Assembly (NCBI GenBank): GCA_963704295.1
Contig: OY969884.1
Location: 2,294,001 to 2,358,000, forward strand
Source of the DNA: JACCVL01 sp963704295
GTDB taxonomy: Bacteria; Actinomycetota; Actinomycetes; Propionibacteriales; Nocardioidaceae
Direction of reading: 5' to 3'
Length of the DNA stretch: 64,000 nucleotides
Shown here: piece by piece, positions 51,577-59,262 of the stretch
How the letters are laid out: each line of letters opens with the position of its first letter
Position numbering within the stretch: position 1 is the first letter of the stretch
Made by a program: the position numbers and the translations under genes
Notes under the pieces: model-generated
What the model saw: only the letters and a program-made list of their open reading frames with translations
Told to the model about the DNA's origin: nothing
The model's database searches: none

Positions 51577-52568
51577 TCGGCGACGCACTGGTCTTCGACG
51601 GGGTCGCCCACCCGTTCAACTTCGAGGCCGACAACGCCTACGGCCAGGCGGGGCAGATGTTCTCCAACCACCTGTACGCCTTCCACGCGACGCTGACCCC
51701 CGACGGGGAGCCGGTGCTGTCGGCGGAGGAGTTCCTGCACAAGTGGAGCATCGACGAGATCCGGGAGATGGTCTACGAGAAGTCCGACACCGACATGCTG
51801 GTGGCGATGCCGCTGCCACTGACGGACCTGTTCAAGGACGGGCTGTCGCCGTGGCAGGAGTGCGCCCGGCTCGCCCAGCGCGACCCCGACCGCACGGTGC
51901 TGTGGGGCACGGTGAACCCGCTGGAGGGCAAGCGGGCGCTCGATGACGTCACCCGCCAGGTCGAGGAGTACGGCGCCAAGGCGTTCAAGTTCTACAACGT
52001 GCGCTACGAGGACGGCGGCCCGGTGCCGTGGCGGATGGACGACAGGGAGGTCGCGTTCCCCGTCTTCGAGCGGATCCAGGAGCTGGGCGTCAACCTGATC
52101 GGCGTGCACAAGGGTGTCCCGCTCGGGCCGCAGCCGATCGAGTTCACCCAGACCTGGGACATGGACGGCGCCGCCGCCAACTTCCCGGACATCAACTTCG
52201 TGATCTACCACGTGGGCCTGCCGTTCATCGACGAGACCTGCTGGCAGCTGATCCGCTACCCGAACCTGCACGCCTCGCTCGCTGCGTCGATCAACTTCCT
52301 GGTGCGGGCGCCGCGGCTGTTCGCCGAGCTGCTCGGCAAACTGCTGTTCTGGTGCGGGGAGGACAAGATCGTCTACGGCTCGGAGGCGCCGATCTGGCAG
52401 CCGCAGTGGGCGCTGGAGGCGTTCTGGAACTTCGAGATCCCGCAGGACCTCACCGACGGGTACGGCTACCCGCAGCTGACCGAGCAGACCAAGCGCAAGA
52501 TCCTCGGTGAGAACCTGCTCCGGCTGCACGGTCTGGACGTCGAGGAGACCCGGGCCCGGCTGAGCTGA
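51573..52568 (+). CDS. amidohydrolase family protein
   Basis: 331 residues, coupled to the DUF59 gene. Amidohydrolase_2 fold: FDGVAHPFNF at the N-terminus, KAFKFYNVRY, LGVNLIGVHKG, FVIYHVGLPFIDETCW, KIVYGSEAP and ILGENLLRLHGL at the end. The classic HxH metal site at strand 1 is only partly kept (VAHPFN, one His), which is typical of the accessory amidohydrolases of propane/methane-type monooxygenase clusters, where the role is protein maturation rather than known catalysis. Probably regulated by the divergent IclR. Confidence 0.85.
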   Translation: MIGDALVFDGVAHPFNFEADNAYGQAGQMFSNHLYAFHATLTPDGEPVLSAEEFLHKWSIDEIREMVYEKSDTDMLVAMPLPLTDLFKDGLSPWQECARLAQRDPDRTVLWGTVNPLEGKRALDDVTRQVEEYGAKAFKFYNVRYEDGGPVPWRMDDREVAFPVFERIQELGVNLIGVHKGVPLGPQPIEFTQTWDMDGAAANFPDINFVIYHVGLPFIDETCWQLIRYPNLHASLAASINFLVRAPRLFAELLGKLLFWCGEDKIVYGSEAPIWQPQWALEAFWNFEIPQDLTDGYGYPQLTEQTKRKILGENLLRLHGLDVEETRARLS

Positions 52569-52588
52569 CGGCGGTCTCGACGACGACG

Positions 52589-53023
52589 ATGAGCCAGCAC
52601 GACGCTCCCACCCGTCTCGGCGGCGGACGGCTGCGACCGCGGGCGCTGCCGCGTACGGCGTGGGTGCGGCCGGCCCTGGTGGCTGCCGGACTGGTCCTCC
52701 TGATCGGGGCCGGGGCGGGCGCCGCGTTCGAGTCCGACACCGTCGGCTCGTACTGGAACGGCCTGTGGTGGGCGGTCGCGCTGATGACCACCGTCGGCTT
52801 CATCGGCGGGGCGCCGACGTCTGTGGTGGGCGCGCTGGCGTCGGTCGTGCTGATGGTCGCCGGGTTCCTGCTGCTGTCGCTGGTCAGCGCTCGGCTGGCG
52901 TCACTGTTCGTCCGCGAGGACGAGGAGCCAGCCGAGGAACGGGAAAGCGCCGCGGACCTGGAGATCCTGGCGCTGCTCGGGGAGATCAAGCAGCGGCTGG
53001 AGACGCTCGAACGGGACCGGTGA
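52589..53023 (+). CDS. two-helix potassium-channel-like membrane protein
   Basis: 144 residues from ATG 52589. Helix 1 (PALVAAGLVLLIGAGAGAA), a pore-loop region YWNGLWWAVALMTTVGFIGGAP, helix 2 (VVGALASVVLMVAGFLLLSLVSARLASLF), then an acidic coiled-coil tail (EPAEERESAADLEILALLGEIKQRLETLERD). The shape is that of a two-TM ion channel; the selectivity filter TTVGFIGG differs from the canonical TVGYGD, so K+ selectivity is uncertain. The coiled coil may tetramerise it. Confidence 0.85.
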   Translation: MSQHDAPTRLGGGRLRPRALPRTAWVRPALVAAGLVLLIGAGAGAAFESDTVGSYWNGLWWAVALMTTVGFIGGAPTSVVGALASVVLMVAGFLLLSLVSARLASLFVREDEEPAEERESAADLEILALLGEIKQRLETLERDR

Positions 53024-53138
53024 CTCGATCCGGTCGGCCTGGCGTGGCGCGGTCGGAGCCGGCCATCCCCGACGCCGGCCCGCCGGCGCGGCGTGACAGG
53101 CTCCGGGGTGGACGCTACTCCGTACGAGGTGGTGACAG

Positions 53139-53462
53139 ATGTCGATCGACCCCCGCACGACGCTGGAGGAGATCCGCGCTCGGCTGGAGGCCGAGCTGGC
53201 CGCTCTGACGGCGCGTCCGGAGCCGGGCGCCGGCATCGGCTTCGGCAAGCGGGTCGGGGACGGCACCTCGATCGCGGTGGAGCGGATCACCGACGTCGCC
53301 AAGCAGGAGAACTTGATCGTCCAGCTGGAGCAGACCCAACGCGCGCTCGCGAAGCTGGACGAGGACACGTACGGGCTGTGCGACGAGTGCGGCACCGCCA
53401 TCGGCGCCGAGCGGCTGGAGCACCGTCCTTATGCCACCCGCTGCGTTCCGCACGCGAACTGA
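53139..53462 (+). CDS. TraR/DksA family zinc-finger protein
   Basis: 107 residues from ATG 53139. N-terminal coiled coil (DPRTTLEEIRARLEAELAAL), GKRVGDGTSIAVERITDVAKQENL and a C-terminal finger LCDECGTAIGAERLEHRPYATRCVPHA. The fourth zinc ligand is His instead of Cys (CxxC...CxxH). Such proteins act at the RNA polymerase secondary channel or in stress responses; no operon partner is evident. Confidence 0.88.
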   Translation: MSIDPRTTLEEIRARLEAELAALTARPEPGAGIGFGKRVGDGTSIAVERITDVAKQENLIVQLEQTQRALAKLDEDTYGLCDECGTAIGAERLEHRPYATRCVPHAN

Positions 53463-53543
53463 TCGCGGGCCGCGAAATCCGCTGACACCAGGCGGCTGCG
53501 TCAGGCAGGCTGGCAGGCGCGAACCGAGACGACGGGGGACCAC

Positions 53544-54695
53544 ATGTCGGTGCAGCAGATCGTCCGCACGCACGCGAGCGGCCGGAGCCGCCCGGCTCGA
53601 ACGGTCGCGGTGGTGTTGGCGGGCTCGGTCACGGCGATGCTCGCCGTCGCCACGCCGAGCGCCGACGCGGATGGCCGGTCCGAACGAGCGCCTCGGTGCG
53701 CCGGGTACCAAGCCACGCTGGTGGGCACCAACCAGACAGACACGCTGCGCGGCACACCGGGTCGCGACGTGGTGGTGGCCCGCGACGGTGACGACAGCAT
53801 CCGCACCGGCCGCGGCAGCGACCTGGTCTGCGCGGGCGACGGGTTCGACCACGTCGTCCTCGGGCGCGGCCGTGACCGGGCGAGTGGGGGCGACGGTGAC
53901 GACACCCTGGTCGGCTCCGGCGACCGGGACCTGCTGCTGGGCCAGAAGGACGTGGACGCCCTCTTCGGCGGCCGGGGCGACGACGAGTTGGTGGGTGGTC
54001 GCGGCACCGGGCTCGTGGTGGAGGCACTGGTCGGCGGTCGGGGTGACGACCGGCTGGTCGGGGGACGCGGACGGGACACCGCGCAGTACTTCGATTCCAA
54101 GGAAGGGGTCGTCGTCGACCTGCGCAAGGGTCGAGCCACCGGCAACGGGCGTGACCGCCTGGTCGGCATCGAAGGGGTGGTCGGCTCCAACGCCGCCGAC
54201 CTGCTGATCGGGGACGACCGCGGCAACGGGTTGTTCGGCCAGGGCGGCAACGACCGGATCGTCGGCAAGGGGTCCGGGTTCACTCGTGGAACCGAGGACG
54301 TGCTGTCCGGCGACCAGGGCGACGACACGCTTCTCGGCGGGCGTGGTGGCGACGTCGCGGCGTACCTGCGGCTGTTGCGCCCGGTGCACGTCCGGCTGCG
54401 CGCCGGGGTGGCGATCGGCCAGGGCGGTGACCGGCTGTCGGGGGTGGACTCGGTGTGGGGGTCGCGGTTCGACGACCGGTTGGTCGGTGACGGTGCCGAC
54501 AACACGCTCCTGGGCTTCGATGGCGACGACTACCTGGCCGGTGCTGGGGGCACCGATGTGCTCGACGGTGGTGCCGGGGCGGACACCTGTTCGGACCCGG
54601 TCGACCCCGGGATCAGCTGTGAGTTCTCCGCTGCCGCCGAGTCCCGCGGTGCGGGGCAGTGGTCGAGCCCCTGGTTGGGCGTCGCGATGCGCTGA
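53544..54695 (+). CDS. secreted RTX/hemolysin-type calcium-binding repeat protein
   Basis: 383 residues from ATG 53544. A signal-like segment (~20-43, TVAVVLAGSVTAMLAVATPSADA) precedes the body, which is a run of RTX nonapeptide-like repeats: GDDSIRTGRGSD, GDDTLVGSGDRDLLLGQ, GGRGDDELVGGRG, GDDTLLGGRGGD, GDDYLAGAGGTDVLDGGAGAD. These bind Ca2+ in a parallel beta roll. No catalytic domain; the C-terminus has one disulfide-like pair (Cys in TCSDPVDPGISC). Likely an extracellular structural or adhesive protein, convergent with the acidic protein that follows. Confidence 0.9.
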   Translation: MSVQQIVRTHASGRSRPARTVAVVLAGSVTAMLAVATPSADADGRSERAPRCAGYQATLVGTNQTDTLRGTPGRDVVVARDGDDSIRTGRGSDLVCAGDGFDHVVLGRGRDRASGGDGDDTLVGSGDRDLLLGQKDVDALFGGRGDDELVGGRGTGLVVEALVGGRGDDRLVGGRGRDTAQYFDSKEGVVVDLRKGRATGNGRDRLVGIEGVVGSNAADLLIGDDRGNGLFGQGGNDRIVGKGSGFTRGTEDVLSGDQGDDTLLGGRGGDVAAYLRLLRPVHVRLRAGVAIGQGGDRLSGVDSVWGSRFDDRLVGDGADNTLLGFDGDDYLAGAGGTDVLDGGAGADTCSDPVDPGISCEFSAAAESRGAGQWSSPWLGVAMR

Positions 54696-54753
54696 CCCAC
54701 CCACCCCGACCCCACCTCCCCACCTCTTCACCTCCCCACCTCCCCACCTCCCC

Positions 54754-54806
54754 CACGATCCGCGACTTTTGCAGGAGATGAGCGCCTGCAAAAGTCGCGG
54801 ATCGTG
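54754..54806. repeat. 21-bp palindromic element, copy pair 1 (hairpin between convergent genes)
   Basis: The 21-bp arm that begins CACGATCCGCGAC and ends TTTTGCAG occupies 54754-54774; its exact reverse complement occupies 54786-54806, with an 11-bp loop. The pair lies between the convergent RTX and acidic-protein genes, 59 bp after the RTX stop and 22 bp from the other stop, and is preceded by a C/T-rich run (54700-54753). It could act as a bidirectional terminator; its recurrence at 55970 and 57459 marks it as an interspersed repeat. Confidence 0.9.
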
Positions 54807-54828
54807 AGCGGGGGCTGGGGGATGGGGG

Positions 54829-55776
54829 CTACCGGCGGGACCGCATCTCGTCGTCGTCCTCGTCGTCGTCCTCGTCGTCGCCCCCGTCACCGTGGGCGTT
54901 GCCGACCAGTTCGATCTCCTCGACCGTGCCGGTGTCGTCATCCACGTCGACCTCGGCGACCTCGACTCCGGCCTGCAGGTCCTCGACCGTGGCGTCACCG
55001 CCGCCGGGGCCGGAGTGGTCCTCCCACTCCACCTCGGTGTCCTCGGTGAGCACCAGCGCCAGCGTCGACCCGGTGACTGTCTGCACGGTCAGCGTCCAGC
55101 TCGAAGCGTCGTAGCCGGTGATGGTGCCGAGCACGTCGTCGCCGTCCTCGTCGTCCTCGCCGTCGCCGTCCTCGTCGCCGTCACAGCTGTCGTCGTCGGT
55201 GTCGTCCTCGTCCTCGTTGGACTCGCCGTCCTCGTCGCTGTCCTCGTCGCCGTCCTCGTCGCCGTCGTCGTCGGAGTCGCTGTCGCGCCACTTGGTGCGC
55301 TGCTCGTTCTCGTCCTCGTCGGAGACGTCGTCGCTGTCGGCGTCGTCGTCGTCGGCGCCGCAGTTCTCGTCCGAGTCGTCCTCGTCCTCGTTGTCGGTGC
55401 CGTCGTGGTCGGCGTCCTCGTCGCCGTCCTCGGTGCCGTCGTCGTCGGTGTCCGGGTCGTCCACGTCGGTCGAGCGACGGTCGTCGTACACCTCGTCGCC
55501 GTCGTCCATCCCGTCGCGGTCGGTGTCCTCGACCTCGGGCAGGGTGCCGCGGCGGAACTCGGCGATGTTGCGCAGGCCGTCGCGGTCGAGGTTCAGCCGG
55601 GCGTCCTTGTGGAACGGGCGCAGGCCGTGCCGCTTCTCCCAGCGGTCGGGCATGCCGTCCCGGTCGCTGTCCTGGGGTGCTGCCGTCGCGGGTGCGGCGA
55701 ACAGCAGGGCGGTGGACAGCAGCGTGCCCAGTCCGGTGGTCAGCGCGACAGCGCGCCGGGGGGTGGATCGGTTCAT
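54829..55776 (-). CDS. secreted, extremely acidic Asp/Glu-rich calcium-binding protein
   Basis: 315 residues from ATG 55776 (GGAG site). Signal peptide ~8-33 (AVALTTGLGTLLSTALLFAAPATA). Residues ~35-100 carry thrombospondin-type-3/EF-like calcium loops (DSDRDGMPDRWE, NLDRDGLRNIAEF, DTDRDGMDDGDEVYDD). A long low-complexity Asp/Glu segment (~100-225) of the pattern D-x-D-x-D-G/D follows, then a short folded DUF5666-like domain (VLGTITGYDASSWTLTVQTVTGSTLALVLTEDTEVEWE) and another acidic tail ending RSRR. Probably binds Ca2+ outside the cell. The low-complexity DNA is a (GAC/GAG/GGC)n run. Confidence 0.85.
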   Translation of the reverse strand: MNRSTPRRAVALTTGLGTLLSTALLFAAPATAAPQDSDRDGMPDRWEKRHGLRPFHKDARLNLDRDGLRNIAEFRRGTLPEVEDTDRDGMDDGDEVYDDRRSTDVDDPDTDDDGTEDGDEDADHDGTDNEDEDDSDENCGADDDDADSDDVSDEDENEQRTKWRDSDSDDDGDEDGDEDSDEDGESNEDEDDTDDDSCDGDEDGDGEDDEDGDDVLGTITGYDASSWTLTVQTVTGSTLALVLTEDTEVEWEDHSGPGGGDATVEDLQAGVEVAEVDVDDDTGTVEEIELVGNAHGDGGDDEDDDEDDDEMRSRR

Positions 55777-55825
55777 CGGGAACTCCGTTGACTCAGGGTG
55801 GCGCGGGGAACCGCCGATTACTTTG

Positions 55826-55899
55826 GGTGATCGAATGGTCACCTGACGTAGCCATCCGCCACCATCCACTGAACGGCTCAGCCGACTGGGACCTAGGTC
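55826..55899. promoter_or_regulatory. dyads upstream of the acidic-protein gene
   Basis: GGTGA-N8-TCACC at 55826-55843 and the perfect 10-bp palindrome GACCTAGGTC at 55890-55899 lie 50 to 123 bp upstream of the minus-strand start at 55776. The second sits in a GGGACCTAGGTC context similar to DevR/DosR-type boxes, but only one half carries the GGG extension. No gene overlaps this 269-bp gap. Confidence 0.35.
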
Positions 55900-55969
55900 G
55901 TATGCCCTTTCGGGCAACCCAGCACGCCGCTCGGCCGCCGGCCCCTCGCTCCCGCCTCGTTCCCCTCCC

Positions 55970-56021
55970 CACGATCCGCGACTTTTGCAGCGCAGCGGAC
56001 CTGCAAAACCCGCGGATCGTG
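55970..56021. repeat. 21-bp palindromic element, copy pair 2
   Basis: Left arm 55970-55990 is identical to the first copy; the right arm 56001-56021 differs at two positions (AACCC for AAGTC). It lies 24 bp past the stop of the minus-strand FAD enzyme gene at 56046, again preceded by a C/T-rich tract (55961-55970). Likely 3'-end hairpin or terminator. Confidence 0.88.
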
Positions 56022-56045
56022 ACCGGGAGGGGCGGGGTGGGTGGG

Positions 56046-57440
56046 TCAGTCCTCGACCACGTGGGAGCGGAACCTCTCGCGCGCGACCGTCCACCGCTCG
56101 GCGTCGAATCCGCCACCCGGGGTGAGGCAGTCCACCGCGTCGTAGGCCATCGCCATCGCATGGTGGGTGTTGTCGTGCGCGAACAGGCCCAGCCGTCCGA
56201 ACGTCGTGACCCGGGGCAGCATCGCCGCCCACGCCTCGAGGCCGGCGAGGCGGTCGGCGAATCCCCGCTCGTACACCGGGTAGACGTGCGACAGCCGGCG
56301 CACCTGCACCCCGGCCGCGTGCACCGGCGGCAGGTCCAACGCCGCCAGCGAGTCGACCACCAGCCGGCCCAGCGTCTCGTCGTCGGCGGACCACAGGTCG
56401 TCCCCCGCCGAGCACGGGATCTCCGCACAGAGCACGGTCCGGTCGACCGGGTCGGCCGCACTGACTCGGTAGTTGACCGGCTCGCTGATCCGGGTCACCG
56501 GCGTCTCCGGCCCGGGCAGGTAGTGCGCGTCGTAGGGGGTCCAGCGACCGCCCGCATGCACGACGTAGACCAGCACCATGGCGCGGAACCGCAGGCCACC
56601 GGCGTCGGCGATGGCGGCGGGCGGCGCCGGCGGGGTCATCAGCGTGGCGAGCACCGGCAGTGGCAGAGTCGAGAACACCTGCCGTGCCCGGTGCTGCCGA
56701 TCGTCGCTGTGCACCAGCACCGAGTCGCCGTCCGGACGCACGCTCGTGACGCCGTGCCCGGTGACCAGCTCCGCGCCGCTGGCCACGGCGGCGTCGGCGA
56801 GCGCGGACACGATCTGGCCGAAGCCGTGCCGCGGGTAGTGGAAGACCCGGCCCTGCCCGTCCCCGCGCCCCCGGAGCAGCCGCGCCGCCACCTTCCATGG
56901 GGTGTCGGCGGTGACTCGCACCCGGGCCTGTTCGGCGTCGATCTGCTCACCGGGCAGCCCCCACAGCTTCACCGCGTACGGGCCGTAGAACGTCTCGTAC
57001 AGCTCCGGGCCGAGCGAGCGGCGCAGGACGGAGGCGTACGACTCGTCCGGTTGCCGTGGCCGGCGCACGCCGAGGGCGTCACGAGCGATCCGGGCCGCCG
57101 CGCCGGTGGGGACGGCGCGCGCGAGCTCGACCGGCCGGAGCGGGAACCCGACCCACCGGTCGTACAGCCGCAGCCGGCCGTTGCGTCGCCGGGTCTGCAG
57201 ATCGGCACCCAGCAGTCCCCGCAGGTCGTGCAGCACGTGCGCCGGGGTGGCCGGGTGCAGCCGGTGACTGCCGTGGTCCACCCGGACGCCGTCGACGGTG
57301 AAGCTGCCGGCCATGCCGCCCGGCTGCTCGGCTCGCTCGACGACGGTGACCGACCACCCGCGCCGCGCGGCCCGCCAGGCCGCCGTCAGCCCGGCCGGGC
57401 CCGCGCCCAGGACGACCAGGTCGCGAGCAGCGGGGGTCAC
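56046..57440 (-). CDS. FAD-dependent oxidoreductase, protoporphyrinogen oxidase/UDP-galactopyranose-mutase-like
   Basis: 464 residues from GTG 57440. N-terminal FAD site DLVVLGAGPAGLTAAWRAARRGWSVTVVERAEQPGGMAGSF, then VDHGSHRLHPATP and a NAD-free substrate domain (FYGPYAVKLWGLPGEQIDAEQARVRV). C-terminal HAMAMAYDAVDCL closes the FAD fold. Similar fused proteins near glycosyltransferases act on lipid-linked sugars or as UGM-like mutases, but the substrate cannot be fixed. It starts ten bases after the GT fusion gene stop. Confidence 0.82.
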   Translation of the reverse strand: MTPAARDLVVLGAGPAGLTAAWRAARRGWSVTVVERAEQPGGMAGSFTVDGVRVDHGSHRLHPATPAHVLHDLRGLLGADLQTRRRNGRLRLYDRWVGFPLRPVELARAVPTGAAARIARDALGVRRPRQPDESYASVLRRSLGPELYETFYGPYAVKLWGLPGEQIDAEQARVRVTADTPWKVAARLLRGRGDGQGRVFHYPRHGFGQIVSALADAAVASGAELVTGHGVTSVRPDGDSVLVHSDDRQHRARQVFSTLPLPVLATLMTPPAPPAAIADAGGLRFRAMVLVYVVHAGGRWTPYDAHYLPGPETPVTRISEPVNYRVSAADPVDRTVLCAEIPCSAGDDLWSADDETLGRLVVDSLAALDLPPVHAAGVQVRRLSHVYPVYERGFADRLAGLEAWAAMLPRVTTFGRLGLFAHDNTHHAMAMAYDAVDCLTPGGGFDAERWTVARERFRSHVVED

Positions 57441-57449
57441 GCCGGGACG

Positions 57450-59177
57450 CTACCGGGGCTGCAAAAGTCGCGGATCGTGGGGAAGGGGGTGGGGACGGGG
57501 GTGGGGGTGGGGGTTCAGCTGGGCGTGTACGGCGGGCAGCACCCGGCGCAGGTAGTGGTGCAGCCGCACGAACGAGGTGCCGGTGGTCCGGAACCGGTAC
57601 CGGATCGGCACCTCGGCGTAGACGAAGCCCTTGCCCAGCAGGTCCAGCGTCAGCACCTGGGCGTAGTTGTAGTCGTGCACGACCTCGGCGGCGGCCGCGG
57701 CGGCGGGCGAGAAGGCCCGGTAGCCGCTCTGCCCGTCGGTCAGGTCCGGCCGGCGGGTCATCCAGCGCACCCAGGCGGTGAGCACGGTGTTGCCCAGCCG
57801 TCGGTGCGGCCGCATCGTCTCGATCGTGCCGGCGAACCGGCTGCCGATCACGTAGTCGGCCGAGCCGTCGAGCACCGGGGCTGCCAGCGAGGCCAGGTCC
57901 TCCGGGTGGTACTCCCCATCGGCGTCCAGGTAGACCACGCAGGCAGGGTCCAGCGCCGTCGCCTCGGCCAGCCCGCGGCGGACCGCCGCGCCTAGGCCCC
58001 GGTTCGGCTGCACCCGCACCACCCGCGCGCCGGCCCGCTCGGCGACCTCGGCCGTCGCGTCGGTGGACCCGTCGTCGACCACCAGGACGTGCACCGACCG
58101 TCCCTGCACCCGGCGGGGCAGCCGTGCCACCACCTCGCCGACGGTCGCCTGCTCGTCGTGCGCCGGCAGGAACGCCACGACCGGAGCAGCCGGGTCCCGC
58201 TGCGCAGGCGCTGCGGGCGTGGGCCGGTCCGGCAGCCGGTACGGCAGCCGCCACCGCCCGAGGTAGCCGGGGGCCGGGACGACCAGGGCGGGCACGCCGA
58301 GGAACAGGGCGTAGGCGGTCTTCAGCGCGTGCGCGAGGAGCACCACTGCCACCCCCTCGGCGGCCGGAACCCCCGCGGCAACCAGCGCGGCAGTGCCCGC
58401 AGCCTCGTAGCTGCCCAAGCCGCCCGGCGTCACGGCGACCGCCTGGGCCAGGATCGTCACCGCCGTGACCGCCACCGCCTCGCCGTACGACAGCGACAGT
58501 CCGGCGGCGTCCGCGACCGCGAGCAGCACGGTCGACTCGAGCAGCCAGGCCGCGGCAGCGGAGCCGGCGACCGCCGGTCCGGGCAGCCGCAGCCCGGCGC
58601 CGCCCCGCGCCAGCCGCGACATCCACAGCGCGGCGGCCGCGAGCACGCCGAGCAGCAGGCCGGCCAGCAGCCCGGCGGCGGGGATCGACACCAGCCCGCC
58701 GGACCCGCCCGAGCCGCCGGTCCCGCCGCCGAGCAGCGCGGGCGCGGCCAGTGCCGCCAGCAGCACCAGCGCGAGCAGGTCGGCCGCCCGCAGCGCCACC
58801 GCGCTGGACAGCACCGGCGCCAGCGGCAGCGCGGTCCGGCGGCGCACGCTGGTCACCCGCAGCACCTCGCCGAGCCGCAGCGGCAGCACGTGGTTCCCGA
58901 GCAGGGACACGTGCAGTGCGGCCCAGGACTGCCCGGCCGAGAGCCCCGGCAGGACGTGGCACCAGGCCCAGGTCCGCAGCGCGAACGCCGCCGCGTACGC
59001 CAGCAGGGCAGCCGACACCGTCAGCGGCGCGCCGGCCACCCCGGCCGCGGCGGTCCGCAGTTCGGCCAGGTCCACCACCGCGGTGAGGTAGCCGGCAGCG
59101 ACGGCCAGCACCACCACCCCGATGCCGGTCCGGAGCAGCGACCGCCGGGTCGGGGGGCGCCTGGTCATCGATTGCAT
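57450..59177 (-). CDS. fused flippase-like (UPF0104/AglD-type) membrane protein and family 2 glycosyltransferase
   Basis: 575 residues from ATG 59177 (ATG 59168 is an alternative; no ribosome site for either). Residues ~10-310 form a polytopic flippase-like domain of the lysylphosphatidylglycerol-synthase/AglD family (VTPGGLGSYEAAGTAAL, LKTAYALFLG). From ~345 a GT2 domain follows: VVAFLPAHDEQATVGEVVARL, VLVVDDGSTDATAEVAERAGARV, PNRGLGAAVRRGL, YLDADGEYHPEDL, IGSRFAG, GQSGYRAFSP. GT2 of the dolichol/undecaprenyl-phosphate type puts a sugar on the carrier while the flippase half would move it. The last ~20 codons (HPHPRPHPLPHDPRLLQ) are translated repeat DNA. Confidence 0.88.
   Translation of the reverse strand: MQSMTRRPPTRRSLLRTGIGVVVLAVAAGYLTAVVDLAELRTAAAGVAGAPLTVSAALLAYAAAFALRTWAWCHVLPGLSAGQSWAALHVSLLGNHVLPLRLGEVLRVTSVRRRTALPLAPVLSSAVALRAADLLALVLLAALAAPALLGGGTGGSGGSGGLVSIPAAGLLAGLLLGVLAAAALWMSRLARGGAGLRLPGPAVAGSAAAAWLLESTVLLAVADAAGLSLSYGEAVAVTAVTILAQAVAVTPGGLGSYEAAGTAALVAAGVPAAEGVAVVLLAHALKTAYALFLGVPALVVPAPGYLGRWRLPYRLPDRPTPAAPAQRDPAAPVVAFLPAHDEQATVGEVVARLPRRVQGRSVHVLVVDDGSTDATAEVAERAGARVVRVQPNRGLGAAVRRGLAEATALDPACVVYLDADGEYHPEDLASLAAPVLDGSADYVIGSRFAGTIETMRPHRRLGNTVLTAWVRWMTRRPDLTDGQSGYRAFSPAAAAAAEVVHDYNYAQVLTLDLLGKGFVYAEVPIRYRFRTTGTSFVRLHHYLRRVLPAVHAQLNPHPHPRPHPLPHDPRLLQPR
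57459..57479. repeat. 21-bp element, single arm inside the GT2 fusion gene
   Basis: An exact copy of the right-arm sequence lies at 57459-57479, here without an inverted partner, flanked on the gene side by a G-rich run (57480-57516). It overlaps the last codons of the fusion protein (HDPRLLQPR tail), showing that the element has been read into the coding sequence. Confidence 0.88.
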
Positions 59178-59262
59178 GGTTAGGAGAGGATGCCCTAAGT
59201 TCGCCCCGTCCAGCCACCCGCCCCCGGGCCTTCCCCCGGCGTCCTCTCCCGGAGCCCCTCGC

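Noticed and set aside
54829..55500. Possible CRISPR-like or tandem repeat array in the GTC/CTC-rich DNA
   Set aside because: The periodicity is three bases and codes for Asp/Glu; there are no uniform spacers and no cas genes.
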